A stretch of 64,000 bases of DNA from Owenia fusiformis. Taxonomy: Eukaryota > Annelida > Polychaeta > Sabellida > Oweniidae. Numbering within the stretch: position 1 is the stretch's first letter; the number at the start of each line of letters is the position of its first letter. A program made the position numbers and the translations under genes. Shown one piece after another: positions 48,781 to 62,365 of the stretch. The notes beneath the pieces were generated by a model, which saw nothing but the letters and a program-made list of their open reading frames with translations, had not been told where the DNA came from and ran no database searches. The DNA lies in NCBI GenBank assembly GCA_903813345.2, contig CAIIXF020000010.1, positions 32,270,425 to 32,334,424 of the forward strand. Reading direction: 5' to 3'.

Positions 48781-51700
48781 GTTGAACTAGAACTCTACAT
48801 GTTTAAACTTTCTCTCAATATATCGGTGTAATCTAGTATTATTTATAAACAAATTAGTTAACAGGCCATTAATTTCATATGTTTCACGCCATCTAGAGAA
48901 AGATAGAAGATTGTTAGACAATCAATCTCTAAATGATTTTTTCTATTAAAGATCAGAATTATATCTCTATGAGACAATCATTAGAAAGAGCATGGAATAA
49001 AGCATTAGGAATTTGCAGGCATGTTAAGAACTCAAAGTTTTATCAGCAGCTACGGAGAAAAACAATACAGCGAGGAATTAATTCAAAGTGAGATGTTAGC
49101 TCTGGTATAGGTCAAAATACATGGATGTACAGTTTCACTAACTTTGGATGAATTTTTACTCTGCTATAATAATTAATTAAACATACTTATAGGGATGAGT
49201 AAGATTATGAGATGAACTGTATCTAAAAGCTAATTTAATTCTGAATCCATCACTATTTTTTCTGCTTATTTAAATTCTGAAAAGTGAATGAACTTTTACT
49301 TTAAAACATTACCATTCTAACTAATTGAATAGTAAACTCAACAACTGAGTATTTGACCATCGATGGAATGTTTCCAATCATTTAAATATTATAACTTGGA
49401 TCCCCTTGATTGTTGTACCATTGTAAAGAGAATTGAATTCACTTTAAATAAATAAAAAATCTTGAATTGAATTATTGTTTAACAAAATCTTAAACTAAGT
49501 ACAATTAACAAGCGGTTTTATTCAAGTTAAGGGCCAGTTTTAAAGTTGCTAGCAACTCCCATTAAAATATCAGGTTATAGACTGTGCACTGGACTATTCT
49601 GTATAAGTGCTTTAGAAATGCATCCTTCCTTTCATGGAAGGTCACACATTCCAACATATTTCAAACAATCTGTATGATTATGCTGGACACTTTCTGGGTA
49701 GTTGGACTTTATGTATGGGTGGCAGAAGGCCCTCAGGCCAATTTATACCCTTACCTCAACAAAACCTTGGGGTACTTTAATACCACCCAATAAAAAGAAT
49801 ACTAATGAATATCAGATATTCATTATTTTATAGTGGGTAGGGCATGCCATGGTTAGTCAGTGCCAGAAATTTCCAAACTCTGACGTATATGGTTTCCAAG
49901 GAAACAGTATTTATATCTCCCAATCTTCTCAATTTGACCCCGTCCCAAATATGTCCTTTAGTTCTCTAAGTGAAATATTTCAAGTGCAAATCTGTTTGGA
50001 TTTTGTGGCTGCTACTTTGTCAAAAGTTGAATTAATATGTAGTACTATGTATTCACACTAAAGCACTAAAAACTTGATATAAAAATCCCATAAATGAATA
50101 ATATTTATCAAATACAGTCACATAAAACTGGTTTTAGGGAAAAGTGGGCGTGGCACTTTTTGGTACTTGTGTAATTGTTGCAGCATTAAATGAAAAATAC
50201 ATATTATACTAACAACAATTGACATTTAATTAGCATCTACTAACATTGTGTAACATTGTAATGTGTTCATTATCATTATTAGATACTTTAAATATTTTAT
50301 ATAAGTGTTATCATGATCTTTACCTATCATAGGTCATCAATGGTCAAATTAACTTTTAGTCTAAGTCCTAGAGGTAGTCTTTTTATTTTGTCAAAGTCGT
50401 ATTCATTGACTTGTACCTAGAATATGAATGGTTCCATTGATCAAGAGCTATGAGATAATTTTGATTACTACATTTGACAGGGTATCATTTAGCCATTTTA
50501 TGCAATTGAAAAGCAATGAACTGTTCCATCCTTTGAGTATGATGTTATCTCATGCTGGTGTGAATTGCATACTAGTAACAGACTTGGATTAAGTTATATG
50601 AACTCATTTATCATAGAACAAACCTTCAATAGTATCTCTCATCTTACCTCTAAATCATCTTCATATTCATGGCCTTAATCGAGAAGGAGGGAGGGGTTAC
50701 AAACAGAGGGCAATGAGAATTTGTAACAGAGCAAGGACACTGATCAGTACCAAGCGAAGGTAACTGCCGTAACCTTTGCATTCAAGATGGCGCACGGTAA
50801 TTGTTGATTTCTGATATTTTTTAGTTTTCATTGAATTAAACTACTTTAGAGTTGACGTTACGCTTTGACATGTGTACCAAATCAGGCTTAAATGACATTG
50901 AAACTTTGGAGTATGATAATTTTTTCATATATCTTGCATGAGCACCACAGTTCAAGGCCTAGGGTATCTCACACAGCTTTAAAAGGGAAGGTAATACTAA
51001 CTAGTGAAAGGAATGTAGTAAACACAAATAAATGATAGGTGAAATGTTATGCCCTGCCTAATACATAATTAAGATTTCTTACTTTATCGGACAAATGGCG
51101 TCTCACAATATTGACTAACTGATTCTATTATCAATACATCAACATCAGGTAATGCAAGATCTATCCAATGGATTAAAGATAATTCTTGATTCCGATATGG
51201 CAAAATATATTATTCCATGTATGTATGAATTGCATAGTGCATCATTTTGCAGATATTATATGATGCATTCATTGACTCATGGTTAACAAGGTACGCGAAT
51301 AACTCCTTTTAGTAATTCGCAAAATAATGAAATATAAACAATTTACACATTTCTGAAATGCTGTACCTTCAGGGATTCCTTCAATATGGGTAGTTGTTTG
51401 TTATGTTAAAACTTAAAACAAATCTGTTTAGTCACTTACAAACAATAAAAGTAAATATGTTTAATATCAATTATTATTAGACATATGAATATAACTTAAA
51501 ATAAGAAATCTTGTTCTCGTATTCCATTTTAAAATTGGTTGACGGTGATTGGTGACGGTAACCGTCACGCTAATAACCGTACCGTTACCGAAATACCGGT
51601 AAGAATATGTAAGATAAAATGCCAATGCGATGCCACCCCCACTTTGTTCCTAACTCTCTCCGTAGCTTCTCAAGTCTATGTGCATACATGGTGCAAGACC

Positions 51701-51782
51701 GATTTGAACCCATACTGATGAACTTCACGAAATAGTATGTAACTATCTTACGAATCAAGCTGTATTTTTAGTTTTAAATTAA
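48781..51782. other. Intergenic, nothing recognised
   Basis: AT-rich sequence. The only notable structure is a short GACGGTAACCGTC-type palindrome cluster at about 51540-51600. No gene is supported. Confidence 0.45.
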
Positions 51783-52297
51783 ATGTATAGTTTGGAGCCA
51801 GACCAGCCTATGATCAAAAGAGACAAGTCGTCCGCGTCAAAGGTAAGAATATATTAATTAGCAGGATAATATTAAATTGAGTGATTAATTAATTTATTTC
51901 ATGTGACTACAGTTAATACAATCCAGGTGTTAAAGGGTGGGTGGTCCTATCAAATTTTGGGATTCCGTTTGGCATTATTATGTTTTTTTAGGATTCCGAA
52001 TGGCATTATTATATTTTGTAGGAATCAGTTTGGCATTGTTATGTTTTGTAGGATACAGAATGGCATTACTATGAGGCTATAGCTACAATGAAGAACGCAC
52101 TTCAAAGTGGTGATCTCACTTTTGACAAGGGTGACTCCTTATTGCTCAATTTGGACAATAAAAAGGGAAATGGCAAATGGGTGGAAGGCTGTCGCAATAT
52201 CTTCCTGTCCTATTTCAAGTGTGGTCAAGTGCCGACAAATTACTTTAAATCTACAGCGAAATCGACAAAACTTTACGGGAAACCAAAAACATTTTGA
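51783..52297 (+). CDS. Possible small two-exon gene, unknown
   Basis: ATG 51783 directly follows an in-frame TAA and opens a 20-codon exon ending at a good GTAAGA donor (51843). An acceptor TTTTGTAG ending at 52051 opens a second exon in the matching phase (52052-52297, stop TGA), for about 101 residues in all. The product is charged and hydrophilic (DTEWHYYEAIATMKNALQ... NKKGNGKWVEGCRN), with no signal peptide or membrane span and no family I recognise. Four or so imperfect 30-bp copies of the acceptor region (about 51957-52066) precede exon 2, each bringing its own TAG. AAAATAAAAT follows at about 52405. It could be chance open frame or an exon of a larger unseen gene. Confidence 0.35.
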
Positions 52298-52721
52298 TTT
52301 GATTAAAACTGTTCAAAAAGTGATGTTGTTAAAAATTGTGTGAGTCGGGAATCTTTGAAGGCACATTACTTTTTAACATGTTTGTTGTTTGCTACAAATT
52401 ATATCTTTTAAAATAAAATCGATATTTACCGCACCAATACAAATTCTTCACTTTTACTTGACCTGAAAAGTAAAAAGTAAATAATTTGATGAGACAACAA
52501 TGTCGTTAACATTTGAAGTTTAATTGCATATTACCTGTATAAAAGTAAAGCACGCATAAAGGACTATTGAAAAATTTGAATTGCTTTTGACTTTATCAAA
52601 GAGTTCATAATCCAGACGCACTTGAATGTACTCTCTCTTCTTAGTAAATAAATAAAAAAATATGTATGTTAGACTATGCACGGAAGATTTATTATTTTGT
52701 TTTGATCTTGTTCGATGGGTA

Positions 52722-53130
52722 CTTAACTAGCCATGCACCAATGGGACATTGTCCGTTTTGTCCCAACTTGTCCGCTTTTGTCCCCCGATCATCATTGGAC
52801 ATCATGGGACAATGTCCACCTTGTCCCATTTTGTCCGATGATGTCTGCAGTATAGCGCCATTTTGTCAGCAATCTATGGTCTCGCTCAAACATAGATGTG
52901 TATACCTTTTAAATTGCAAAATATTACAAAATCACAAAAAGTGAAATGTCTTATATTGGACAGATATCATTTTATTTTACTGGACATATTTTAATGCGCA
53001 TATCTATTTGATACATAAAGGTTATATAAAACTGAACGAATATAACAGATGTAATTTAGGTTGAACTTTCTACTATACCCGTCATGCTATCTGACCCGAT
53101 CGAGCCACCTGGTGGTGAAACTGGTAACTA
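52722..53130. repeat. Two dispersed repeat fragments
   Basis: 52722-52870 matches the left end and GTCC-rich interior of the element at 19623-20075. 52925-53130 matches 61836-62045 at about 80 percent by eye, including CTTTCTACTATACCCG and CCACCTGGTGGTGAAACTGG. Confidence 0.6.
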
Positions 53131-54208
53131 CGTACTAGCATTTGCGTTATTAAGAAGAATAAGAATTAATTGCAATATGTTAACGATTTGTTCCCTGAAT
53201 CTGAAGAAATATCTTCAGGTCAATAGGTGTCATATTTTACTGGATTGGTTACTAAATCAAAGCAACTCAAAAACTGAAATATACAAACAACAATTAATGA
53301 TGCATGGATATTGCGTCATATATAACTGCTTCATTATTCGTTTGTAATAAATTTCCTTCTACGAATATTTATGTAACATTTACTAATAAAATACCTAAAT
53401 TGCAAATACATATATGAGGTATCAAATAGACAAATAGATCTTGAAATCGGGTGCATTTTATGCTTGTAAGCACTAGAAATATATGTAACTAACAATTTAT
53501 TATTCGCCAACTACAGCTTATAATTTGTTGTTGTTGTTGTATCCTTAAAATAAATGAATGATTCACAATGGTCATCAGGAGAAAACTATGGCTGGTTTTG
53601 ATCCGTTTTCTCAAACTTTAATGCCATAATTAATCATCGTGTCTATGTTGTTTGTTTGAGTTATTGGTAAAATGATAAATGTGACCCTTGAATGCGGAAT
53701 GCTTTATGTATGCGTGAAACAAATACTCCAATGGCCTTATTCTATGCATTTTCTAAACACATATCATACTTGTAAATTCAATATTATAAAATATTTTACT
53801 TTTAGATATGAATGAAAGTAAACTAATAACCTAAGACTTATCAATTAGATAATAAGTTTGAGTGCTTTGTTTTTATGTTCGTATTGCCTGGATTTGAAAA
53901 ATACAACTTGTATTTATGAATTTGTAATTTGGAATTGGAATCTCTTTATTTATGATAATGAAGAGAGTGTGAGGGATAAACTTTAACTTTTAACTTAAAT
54001 TAATGAGATCAACAGATCCTTTAACTTGGACACGTAACAAAGAGGATACCGAAAGCATTGCCTTATATGGCAATGACCTCTGACAAAATTTCGTTTTGTG
54101 TTTATTAAATGAATTTTGATTTAAAATTTGATTACGTGATCACTGATCTAATGACCTTACAAACTGCAGTTATTGATCCAGGCGTTGTTAGCGATGTTTC
54201 CTCACTCG
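53131..54208. other. Intergenic, nothing recognised
   Basis: No gene, RNA or clear repeat was seen. Confidence 0.45.
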
Positions 54209-54640
54209 CAAATCCGAAGTCCAATGCAGTGTCTCGGTATAGACACTGCGGCGGGCAGATTATGGAATCCCCCAAATTTGGGGAAGGTAGTCCCCCTTTT
54301 TGTCACAGATGTACTTGATTTTCATACAACTTATAAAATATATGTTCTTTTATGTTCACCAATCATTATTTTGTCAAAATATTTCAAAATTATTGAAATA
54401 TGAGAAGAAATCACCGCGGAAGGAATTCTGAGTAAAAGTTTTGTTGATAATAGTTTACCGCACGTGTTGTTTATTAGTTAATACGCGCAATTCAACCAAT
54501 GAAATTGTCTAAATTTTACAATCACGCGACCTGAGCATGGGACTAGAACCAATCACGTCAGTTGTTTATTACGAAGTTACCATGCTTACGATGAGATACC
54601 TGCCCGCCGCAGTGATATTATCACTGCACGGGAGTTCGTC
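54209..54640. repeat. Dispersed palindrome-bearing repeat, copy 2 plus short relative
   Basis: 54209-54330 is an inverted copy of 13990-14106 (GCAGTGTCTCGGTATAGACA, GGGCAGATTATGGAATCCCC, AGTCCCCCTTTTTGTCACAG). A short relative, CTGCCCGCCGCAGTG..CACTGCACGGGAGTTCG, is at about 54600-54640. Confidence 0.55.
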
Positions 54641-54909
54641 GCAAATCGTAGAGTAGAATTTTCATCATGATCAACTAACCCATCACGTGACTCATACAGG
54701 ACGTGGTCAGTTACTCAGTTCTGCAGATAAAAAGCCAGTTTTGTAAGTATATTTAAGATTTGAAATAAAAATCATATCTTCCAAATATGTTAAAATAATG
54801 TAGCATATTATTCGTGTTTAAACAGGATAACATGATTATTAGGGAGTTGATTTGGATGGATTGTAGAATTTCACTTTTCATATTTTGGACATTATTTTCT
54901 GATATAAAA

Positions 54910-55108
54910 GGGTGTCCAAAAAGTGCTTCTGCTGGGATTTTGTGCGCTAATTCTGGTTGAACTTTCTGGAATCGAAAATTTTGAAGATGTGAGAGTTGTA
55001 AAAGTTACATTGGGTTCATGTTATTTTCCCATGAACTGAAATTTCTTTCAAATACATTTTGTGTCGGTGCCGTATTAAAAATAAAGCACCAGACTTTTGG
55101 GACACCCT
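54910..55108. mobile_element. Short MITE (~0.2 kb) with GGGTGTCC-type ends
   Basis: GGGTGTCCAAAAAGTGCTTC at 54910 is mirrored by ACTTTTGGGACACCC ending at 55107. It is the smallest of the CAGGGTGTCC-type elements in the window; no coding. Confidence 0.6.
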
Positions 55109-57917
55109 GTATCTTATCCCGATATCCATTTCTTCTTTATACCATGGGTGTTCAACTCCCAAATGTATAAGAGTTGCATTGAAACATTGAAATGACACAA
55201 ATCCATGCACTTTACTGAAATGAAACATTCCATTTCAAGTTAAAACCAAAATTGAATCAAAATTATGGTTTGATAGAATTACTTGGTTGTCGACTTCATT
55301 CAACATCATTATATGTAGCATGCCATTTTATAGCATGCCATTCGATATCCAATAGTGAATTCTGTTTGCGAGTAGGATGATGACGTGGGGTTACGCTTTG
55401 CGAGACGGAAGTACTGATCAACGTTAGTGCGCGGTGTCTCTCTCTTCAATTACCCAGTTAAAAACGTTTTTGTTCAGTGTAGAAACAGTCAATTTGTTAG
55501 AATATCAAAAATGATGCAGCAGACGGTAGAATTTCTCTTGACCAAAAATGTTGATGGATTTCTCGAAAAGAGAACACTTAATAGAAAACGAACCTGTAAA
55601 ACCTCAGGATAAATTAGTTATGTGATGCTCGGTTATGAATGTGAGTATATCCAAAACCTCCCATAACATAGCCTTATATATTTTGGTAATATCGTAAGAA
55701 ATATTGCATAGGGGATGATTCAGAGGGATTCGTACGTTGTCAAAACGTGTACGTGGATTTCAATAAAAGTGAAGCAAGTAGCATACAAGTATAAAATCTT
55801 CACAAATCTAAAGCAAATATATTTCGACATGCTAACTCTGGCCGGGGTTGTTTAGAACAAGCTACACTTGGATTTAATTAGATTATCGTAGTAAGTTGAA
55901 GTAATGTTTTAAAACAATATCTTTATAGTTTGACTTGGTTTTTAAGCAAGTCTTCCGTAAATTACATTGCTCGGGCGTTGTTTTAACTCACACGACGGTC
56001 GGCTGTTGTTATCACTCCCTTGTCCTTCTGCCTGTCCGCCCGTCTTCCCGTATGACCGTCAACAATAGTGGCACGATTCAAATCCTCTATCGATCAGATT
56101 TCCTATTTAAAGGGGCAACAAGGACTGTAGAGAAAATATGAAAAATTTGGCAATCAATCAAGGCAAAATTTGGTTAACATCTTTTTTGACATTACCTATT
56201 TTCTTAAAATGTATGGATAAATTATCAATTTCAGCATTAAGAAGTGTAAATTCAGTTCAAAGCTTCAAAAAGGGGACTTCCACTTTTATATTTTTAAGAT
56301 CCACAAGAGGAATATCAGCTAAAATAATGTTTATCTAGGGGTTTCTTTGTAGATAATAAAAATAGATGTTAGTCTTGATGAAATATCCAAACTTAAATAT
56401 ATTTTGACACTGGTCCATGATCGTTGAATGACCCCTCTGCACGAATTATTGCACCTTTAATTTTAAGTTAGTTTTGTTCAACAATATAACAGAAGCCCCT
56501 CCCCTATAACTCTTGATTCAAAAGCTCGCCTACTTTCAAAATGGTCGTCATTCCTGCATTGAAAAAAACAATGTCACTGTAAGCAGTTCTTTTATGAAAT
56601 TAATTTGTAGCAAAAAATAAAATTTCAATTCAATTGATCAATTTATTCATATATCCAATCATATCTAAGTTATTTGTGTTTACCATCAATACAGAAAAGC
56701 CCCCTATGCATATGCAGACTCCTATTTCAAAAGCTCATTTACTTATAGTTTTGAAATCTTTGACGATCTGATTCCTGTTTTTTTGTTCAACACCAATACA
56801 GAGCCCTCCCACCCCCAATGTGCCTCCCGATTCAAAAGCTCATCCATTTTCAAAATGGCCACCATTTTTTGTCTCGCAAAATTTACTTTATGACCTTAGT
56901 AGATTTATAAATGATTTCATGTGTCTGCATTGTAAAAATAAATGTCACTCCAATTAGTTCTTTTATGAAATCATTTTGTAACAAAAATAAAAATCAACCA
57001 AATTCTTTCAAAAATTAAGCAAAATACTATGACACATTGCAAATAGTTCGCGCACGTATTGTTACATATTTTCGCTTTTTAAAAGGACAGAATGTGACGT
57101 TTTTGAGAAAAATTTACACATTTGGAAATCCTTTCGTCCTCTCCATTTGCCTCTATATCTCAAAATATATTAGACGAATAACTCTGATATCGTATATAAT
57201 GAGGTTATATAATTTGTTACTTTTTTTTTATCAAATCAGGCATTATTCATTTGTGCACAAACTCTATGTCGCCAAAGCCATGCGAATTGCACTTTTACGA
57301 ATTGTTGTGAGTGTTGTAAGATACATTTTCCTTTCACGTTGTATATTGATTTGGGATAGTTGGATTTTCTTTCCATTTGGCAATGAGATCTTAGACATTT
57401 CATTTTCTTGCTATGTTTTGTCATTTTTGGTCTTTCGCATTTGGCACTTGTGCGTACATATTCATGACATTTTGGATAGAATTTGGGACAAAATGGCTAC
57501 TCCCAGGCTATATCTCTTTTGTTTTTATATCGGGTATTGCTAGAAAAACTAGTTTCTGGGTGAAATTATATGTCACATATGAAGGAGGTAATTTAATTTA
57601 TACTTGAATACCATGTATTACTCATTTCTGAGTTAATTCTATGCTGAAGAAGTAGTGAAGAAGTTCAATATCATTGTTAATGTTTTATGTGGAGTGGTAG
57701 TCATTGTCCCTGGGTCGTTGCTAATTGTGAGTACTATTCATACTCTTAAGCTTATTTTAGGGGAGTACAAGTTTCTTTTAACTTCATTCTATATTCTGTA
57801 TAATATTTAAAATTGTATAAAAGGTATTCCTTTCAAAAGTTGCACTCTGTCATGCTATATCGTTTTTTTTATGCAAGGCGCATCCTATAACGTTTGATTA
57901 ATCCAAGTTTTTATGTG
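55109..57917. other. Intergenic, with degenerate tandem repeat at ~56490-56960
   Basis: A block with CCCCTCCC, GATTCAAAAGCTC and CTTTCAAAATGG(T/C)C occurs three times (about 56496, 56695, 56810), followed by AAT-GTCACT tracts. A 168-codon open frame at 57037-57543 is AT-driven with no recognised domain. Confidence 0.45.
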
Positions 57918-58326
57918 CACGCGGTCCTAACTTCGACCGTTAATTTGAATTTTTGACCTACCGGATGTTTGAAAATCAAGGATTATGAGTCTCATACTGC
58001 ACCGTTTTTACTTCAAACTTGTTCCATTCAAAGCATAACAAAAATCCCTTTCTAATGGTACATTATTCTCTTAATAAGAGACCCTACTTTTAGCGGCATT
58101 TTGGTCCCAAGTTGTAAGAAGGCCTTCCAACAGCTGGAGACCAAAACGCTGCGTGAACGAGGGACTCTTTACAATAAAGTGATGCACCGACAGAAAGGCA
58201 ATCTTGTTTTGCTTTTAATGGTATAAGTTTGAAGAAAAACGGTGCAGTATGAAACTCGCAATCCTTGATTTTCAAGCAACTGGTAGGTCAAAAAATCAAA
58301 TTAACGGTCGAAGTTAGTACCGCGTG
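57918..58326. mobile_element. 0.41-kb inverted-repeat (foldback/MITE) element
   Basis: CACGCGGTCCTAACTTCGAC at 57918 is mirrored near 58308-58326. Inner blocks also pair (GAAAATCAAGGATTATGAG, GCACCGTTTTTACTTCAAAC and a CCCAAGTTGTAAGAAGGCC centre), giving arms of about 150 bp. Confidence 0.7.
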
Positions 58327-60567
58327 ATGTGTAGTATTAGGTTTTTGAGTGCATTTTATACAGTACCACATAATAAGCGAGGAATATACTATACTGAAGA
58401 AGTTACGATTTATATGTGAGGTATTCGTGTTTGTGAGTATATTCATGAGGCTATTATATTTTTGATTTTTCATGTGAGATGTTACTTTTTTTGCGAATGC
58501 ATTATGTTAGGCACTATTACCTGTGATTTATAAACGAGTTATTAGTTCTATATAAGAGCTTTCATGAGAGGATTGGTTCATGCGAGTGAATCCAAATGCT
58601 ATAGTCACTGATTTTTATTTGAGGTATTTTGTTTTGTTTAATGAACAGTGTTCCTTTTTTAAAAATAATTTCTGGATTTTGCGAACGTTTAAGTTTATGT
58701 ACTCGAGATGCTGAATGATGTGGGGATTATTTTAGGCAGTGTCAATTTAATTGCTAAAACTGAAGGCTTTAGGTTTGCAGTGGGATGCTGACCCTTTTAA
58801 ACGTTAAACGAATTATATCTCAAAGCATTAAGACCAAATTCTAAATATTGTATATCTAATATACTATTAATATTGTTATGAGTATTGGCTCTGAATTTGT
58901 ATTTTTATTCAATTTGTGTTGTAATGACTCGAGTATAATGAGGTGTTACTTGGTGTAATGGTCTGGGAATGATGTTTATACTTAGCTCGTGGGTCGGGAG
59001 GGGTTGATAGACGTTTGACTTTGGGATTGCTAGGGTTTCTTATGTCACCACCAAAAGTGGTATGACATATTGTTAAAGTTTTCAACATAAAGTCCATTGA
59101 CAGTACATATTCGGCGTTCGGTGTATGTAACAAATATGCGTTGGCATTTTGCATGTTAATGCTTTGATATTCCCTTATATTAGTATACTCTTGAACACAT
59201 TCCATTTGTTGCTGTGCCTTTTCCATTTCCACTTGATTGTGCGTTCATGTTTTGTTACTTCAGAATTCTGATTTTTTATTAATGTGTAACAAACAGTATA
59301 ATATAACAATTATATTTGTCACTGCGATGCATTACATCGATTCATTTTTACATGATTACCGACATTTCTCAAAGATCCATGTAGTCAATCAAATGTTGAT
59401 GATATGGTCCTGTTATATTGATTGCTTCACCAATATCTCCAAAACGACATAAAATGTTGAAACATTGATTTTTTATATATAAGGTATTTTAAGGAACACA
59501 TACCGCAAAATTATAGCCAATAAACTTGATGTATATATTAAAAATATTTTCATGTGATTTTCTTTTAATGTTTGTACTTTAAATTATGAAAAAATACGAA
59601 AAACTTTTTACACGTTTTTTGACCCCTGATAATGACATGCATTATTCGGCCTAAAAGCCCGCCGCATTTATCGCGGCTATACAAAAATAAAACGCAGGAC
59701 ACATGTAGGTATCTAAATATAAGCTCAAATATCGTTATGCATATATGGTGCCACCAACTCCTTAATTAGACGTCCTGGAAATTGCATACCATGGACTATA
59801 TACTAAAAATGAATGTTATAATCGAAAATGATACAGGTATAATCCTGTTAAAGCTGAGGTGATACTAAATTATATCAACTGATATTGGAATATATTTTGG
59901 TATAGTTTAGTACCAGACTCTTGTCTATATTATTTTCTTTCCGTATCAGATGTTTAATTTTGAATGATATTTTTGTGATACTGGATTAAACAATAGATTA
60001 AACATTGATATAAGGATTTTACACAGGGTTAGGTGAAATAAAGTGGCATAAATTGGCATCATCTTTCAATTTTGAGCCTATATTTTAAAAATTTGGCCAA
60101 GATTGTAAGATATTTGGGCCCAAGATATTATTTCGCAAACTGATCGGCCCCCTCATTTTAGTTTTCAGATCCGTCCCTGAATTATATATCAAGTGATATA
60201 TAAATTCAATCAATGTCATAACTTTAAGTATATAATGGTGTTAATTACTTCTGAGAAAAATGTCATAGTTTTGGTGCATGATGTTACCAATTACATAATC
60301 TACAGCCATATTTTTGGTATATAAATTCTGAACAGGAACATAAGGGAAAGCCCATTTAAAAATTGGATTGTAATATGTAAGAAACATGTAAACCCCTTGA
60401 GGCAATAAACTTCTCTTTATAATTCAAAAGTGTTTGCTTTTGTGAAAAAATCAACTGAGCTAGGACGCTTTCTTTTGAGCGTTCGTTTTGACATAAAGTT
60501 GATCAAATATTAGCAGCGTATAACGGAACAGTCTGAAAAAACATGTTAAGTAGGTTAAGTATATTGA
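58327..60567. other. Intergenic, with one copy of the 25.4-26.8 kb element family
   Basis: About 59590-59830 resembles the 25434-26814 element: a TTTTTTGACCCCTGATAATGA stretch like 26636, and GCATACCATGGACTATA, inverted relative to 25434. Nothing else is recognised. Confidence 0.45.
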
Positions 60568-60965
60568 ATAAAGGACGATTCTCGGTTTGGAGAACGAAGT
60601 TCATCAATCTAAATGAGCATTATCCCTGCTTCGGACAAATTTGATTTTTTTACATAATATAGATTTGAATGTCTTCTTTTGAATAGTCATAATTTAATTT
60701 GGGTAATATTTCTAGATTTTTCGCAAAAAAATATTAGCGCAGTACACTTATGAACTTCTTTCCCCAAATCGAGACTTGTATTTTATTGAATCGGTCAAAT
60801 TGAGCCTTATCCCTGCTTCAGACCAATTTGTTATTTTTACATCTTGTAGATTTAAATGTCCTTTTTTGAATATTCATAGTTTAATTTGGGTAATATTTAT
60901 ATATTTTTCATTAAAAAGATTATTAGCCCAGGAGACTGTTCTCCAAACCGAGAATCGTCCTTTAT
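60568..60965. mobile_element. 0.40-kb MITE with internal direct duplication
   Basis: ATAAAGGACGATTCTCGGTT at 60568 is mirrored by AACCGAGAATCGTCCTTTAT ending at 60965. Inside, a ~130-bp unit (GCATTATCCCTGCTTCGGAC ... ATTTGGGTAATATTT) is repeated head to tail at about 60616 and 60805. Confidence 0.75.
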
Positions 60966-62295
60966 CGTTATCAACTATACAAGCTAGTCTTTTGAAATAG
61001 CAGTTAAAGATGAACTTTGATTCAATATAGTGGACTAGTAAATAATGATCCAACCAATAATTCAATTGAAATAATATGGAATTATATTTCAAATTGAAGA
61101 ATGTAATTAGCAGGTTATAGCTACATGTATATAAGAAGAGGAAGTTAAACTTGAAAGTAAGTATTTCATGGAGAAGGTATCGAACAGCATCGTGTGTGAA
61201 CAGCCAGTACCACCACCAAAATTAACTAAAATAGCTCGCTCAGTTTTCAAAAGTGCTGGCTGTCACTCATGGCATACTAGCCCTTGTGCTATATAGCTCG
61301 ATTTTTGTCTTCAAAACGTTTCTCTCGGACTGTTTAAAGTGGTTTCGATTAATCTTTTTCTAGCATTGTACATGCTAATTAGGTGGCCTCAAAACTAGAC
61401 ATTTTTCTCAAATGAACTCGGGATTCAGTTTTTCACAGTTTGTATACTCATGGTAAGAAATGGTCAATTATACAAAATAAAATTGCATTATACTTTCATA
61501 ATAACAAGACTTTAGCAAAATGCTACACATACACAAAAAATGAAACAAAATTCTGGGTCACACGACCATTCAAAATGGCCGCTTTTCGATAAAAATAACA
61601 AATTCAAATTAAAAACCGTTAAGTGAATTTCAACCTAAATACAATGTAATAGACTAGATGCGAGTAGAAATAAATCTTGAGTTATGTCATTAACTATTCA
61701 AATTTTAGTCATATTTGAAATTTACTTGTAAAAGTACATCTAGAAATATGGTTTCGAAAATTGTTCATCAACTTTGAAAATTTAAAAAATGTGACTGCTA
61801 GTTCGGGTTGATTTCCCATAGACCCCATGTTACAAATCACAAAAAGTGAAATATGTTTTATTGTATTGGTCAGATAACATTTTTTACCTGAACATGTTTC
61901 AATTTGCATATCTATAAGATACATGAGGGTTATATGAAAATTGAACCTCTAAAACAGATATAATTTAAGTTAAGGGGAACTTTCTACTATACCCGCCATG
62001 CTATCTGACCCGAACAAGCCACCTGGTGGTGAAACTGGTGAAACGTGAAACTTGTGATGCCAGGTAATGAGAAGTGATATAGATATTGAAATGCCAACCA
62101 GGAATCATAAGAAAGGTCGAGATGTTAAAATACTCGAGGCTGTTTGATAAATGAATTATGTATTAAAATAACCTGATCTCCCCTTTTGAATCCCTATGAC
62201 CTTTTGGTATCTTAAATCATCAGTAACTTCCACGTTTATATGTAAGATATCTTATACTTCAGAAGTTATGTCAAATGTAATGTATATATTTTCAG
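60966..62295. other. Upstream region of gene D, with a dispersed 200-bp repeat
   Basis: 61836-62045 is the second copy of the repeat at 52925-53130. It ends about 250 bp before the acceptor (62295) of gene D's first coding exon. Nothing equivalent precedes genes B or C. No promoter can be named. Confidence 0.45.
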
Positions 62296-62365
62296 AATTT
62301 ACATCCTGGTACTTCAATGGCCTTGAACTGGAAGTAAGGTCAAGACAGTGAATATCAACACAGTC

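Noticed and set aside
57037-57543. A 168-codon open frame with hydrophobic stretches
   Set aside because: AT-rich composition, no recognisable domain, no splice or homology support.
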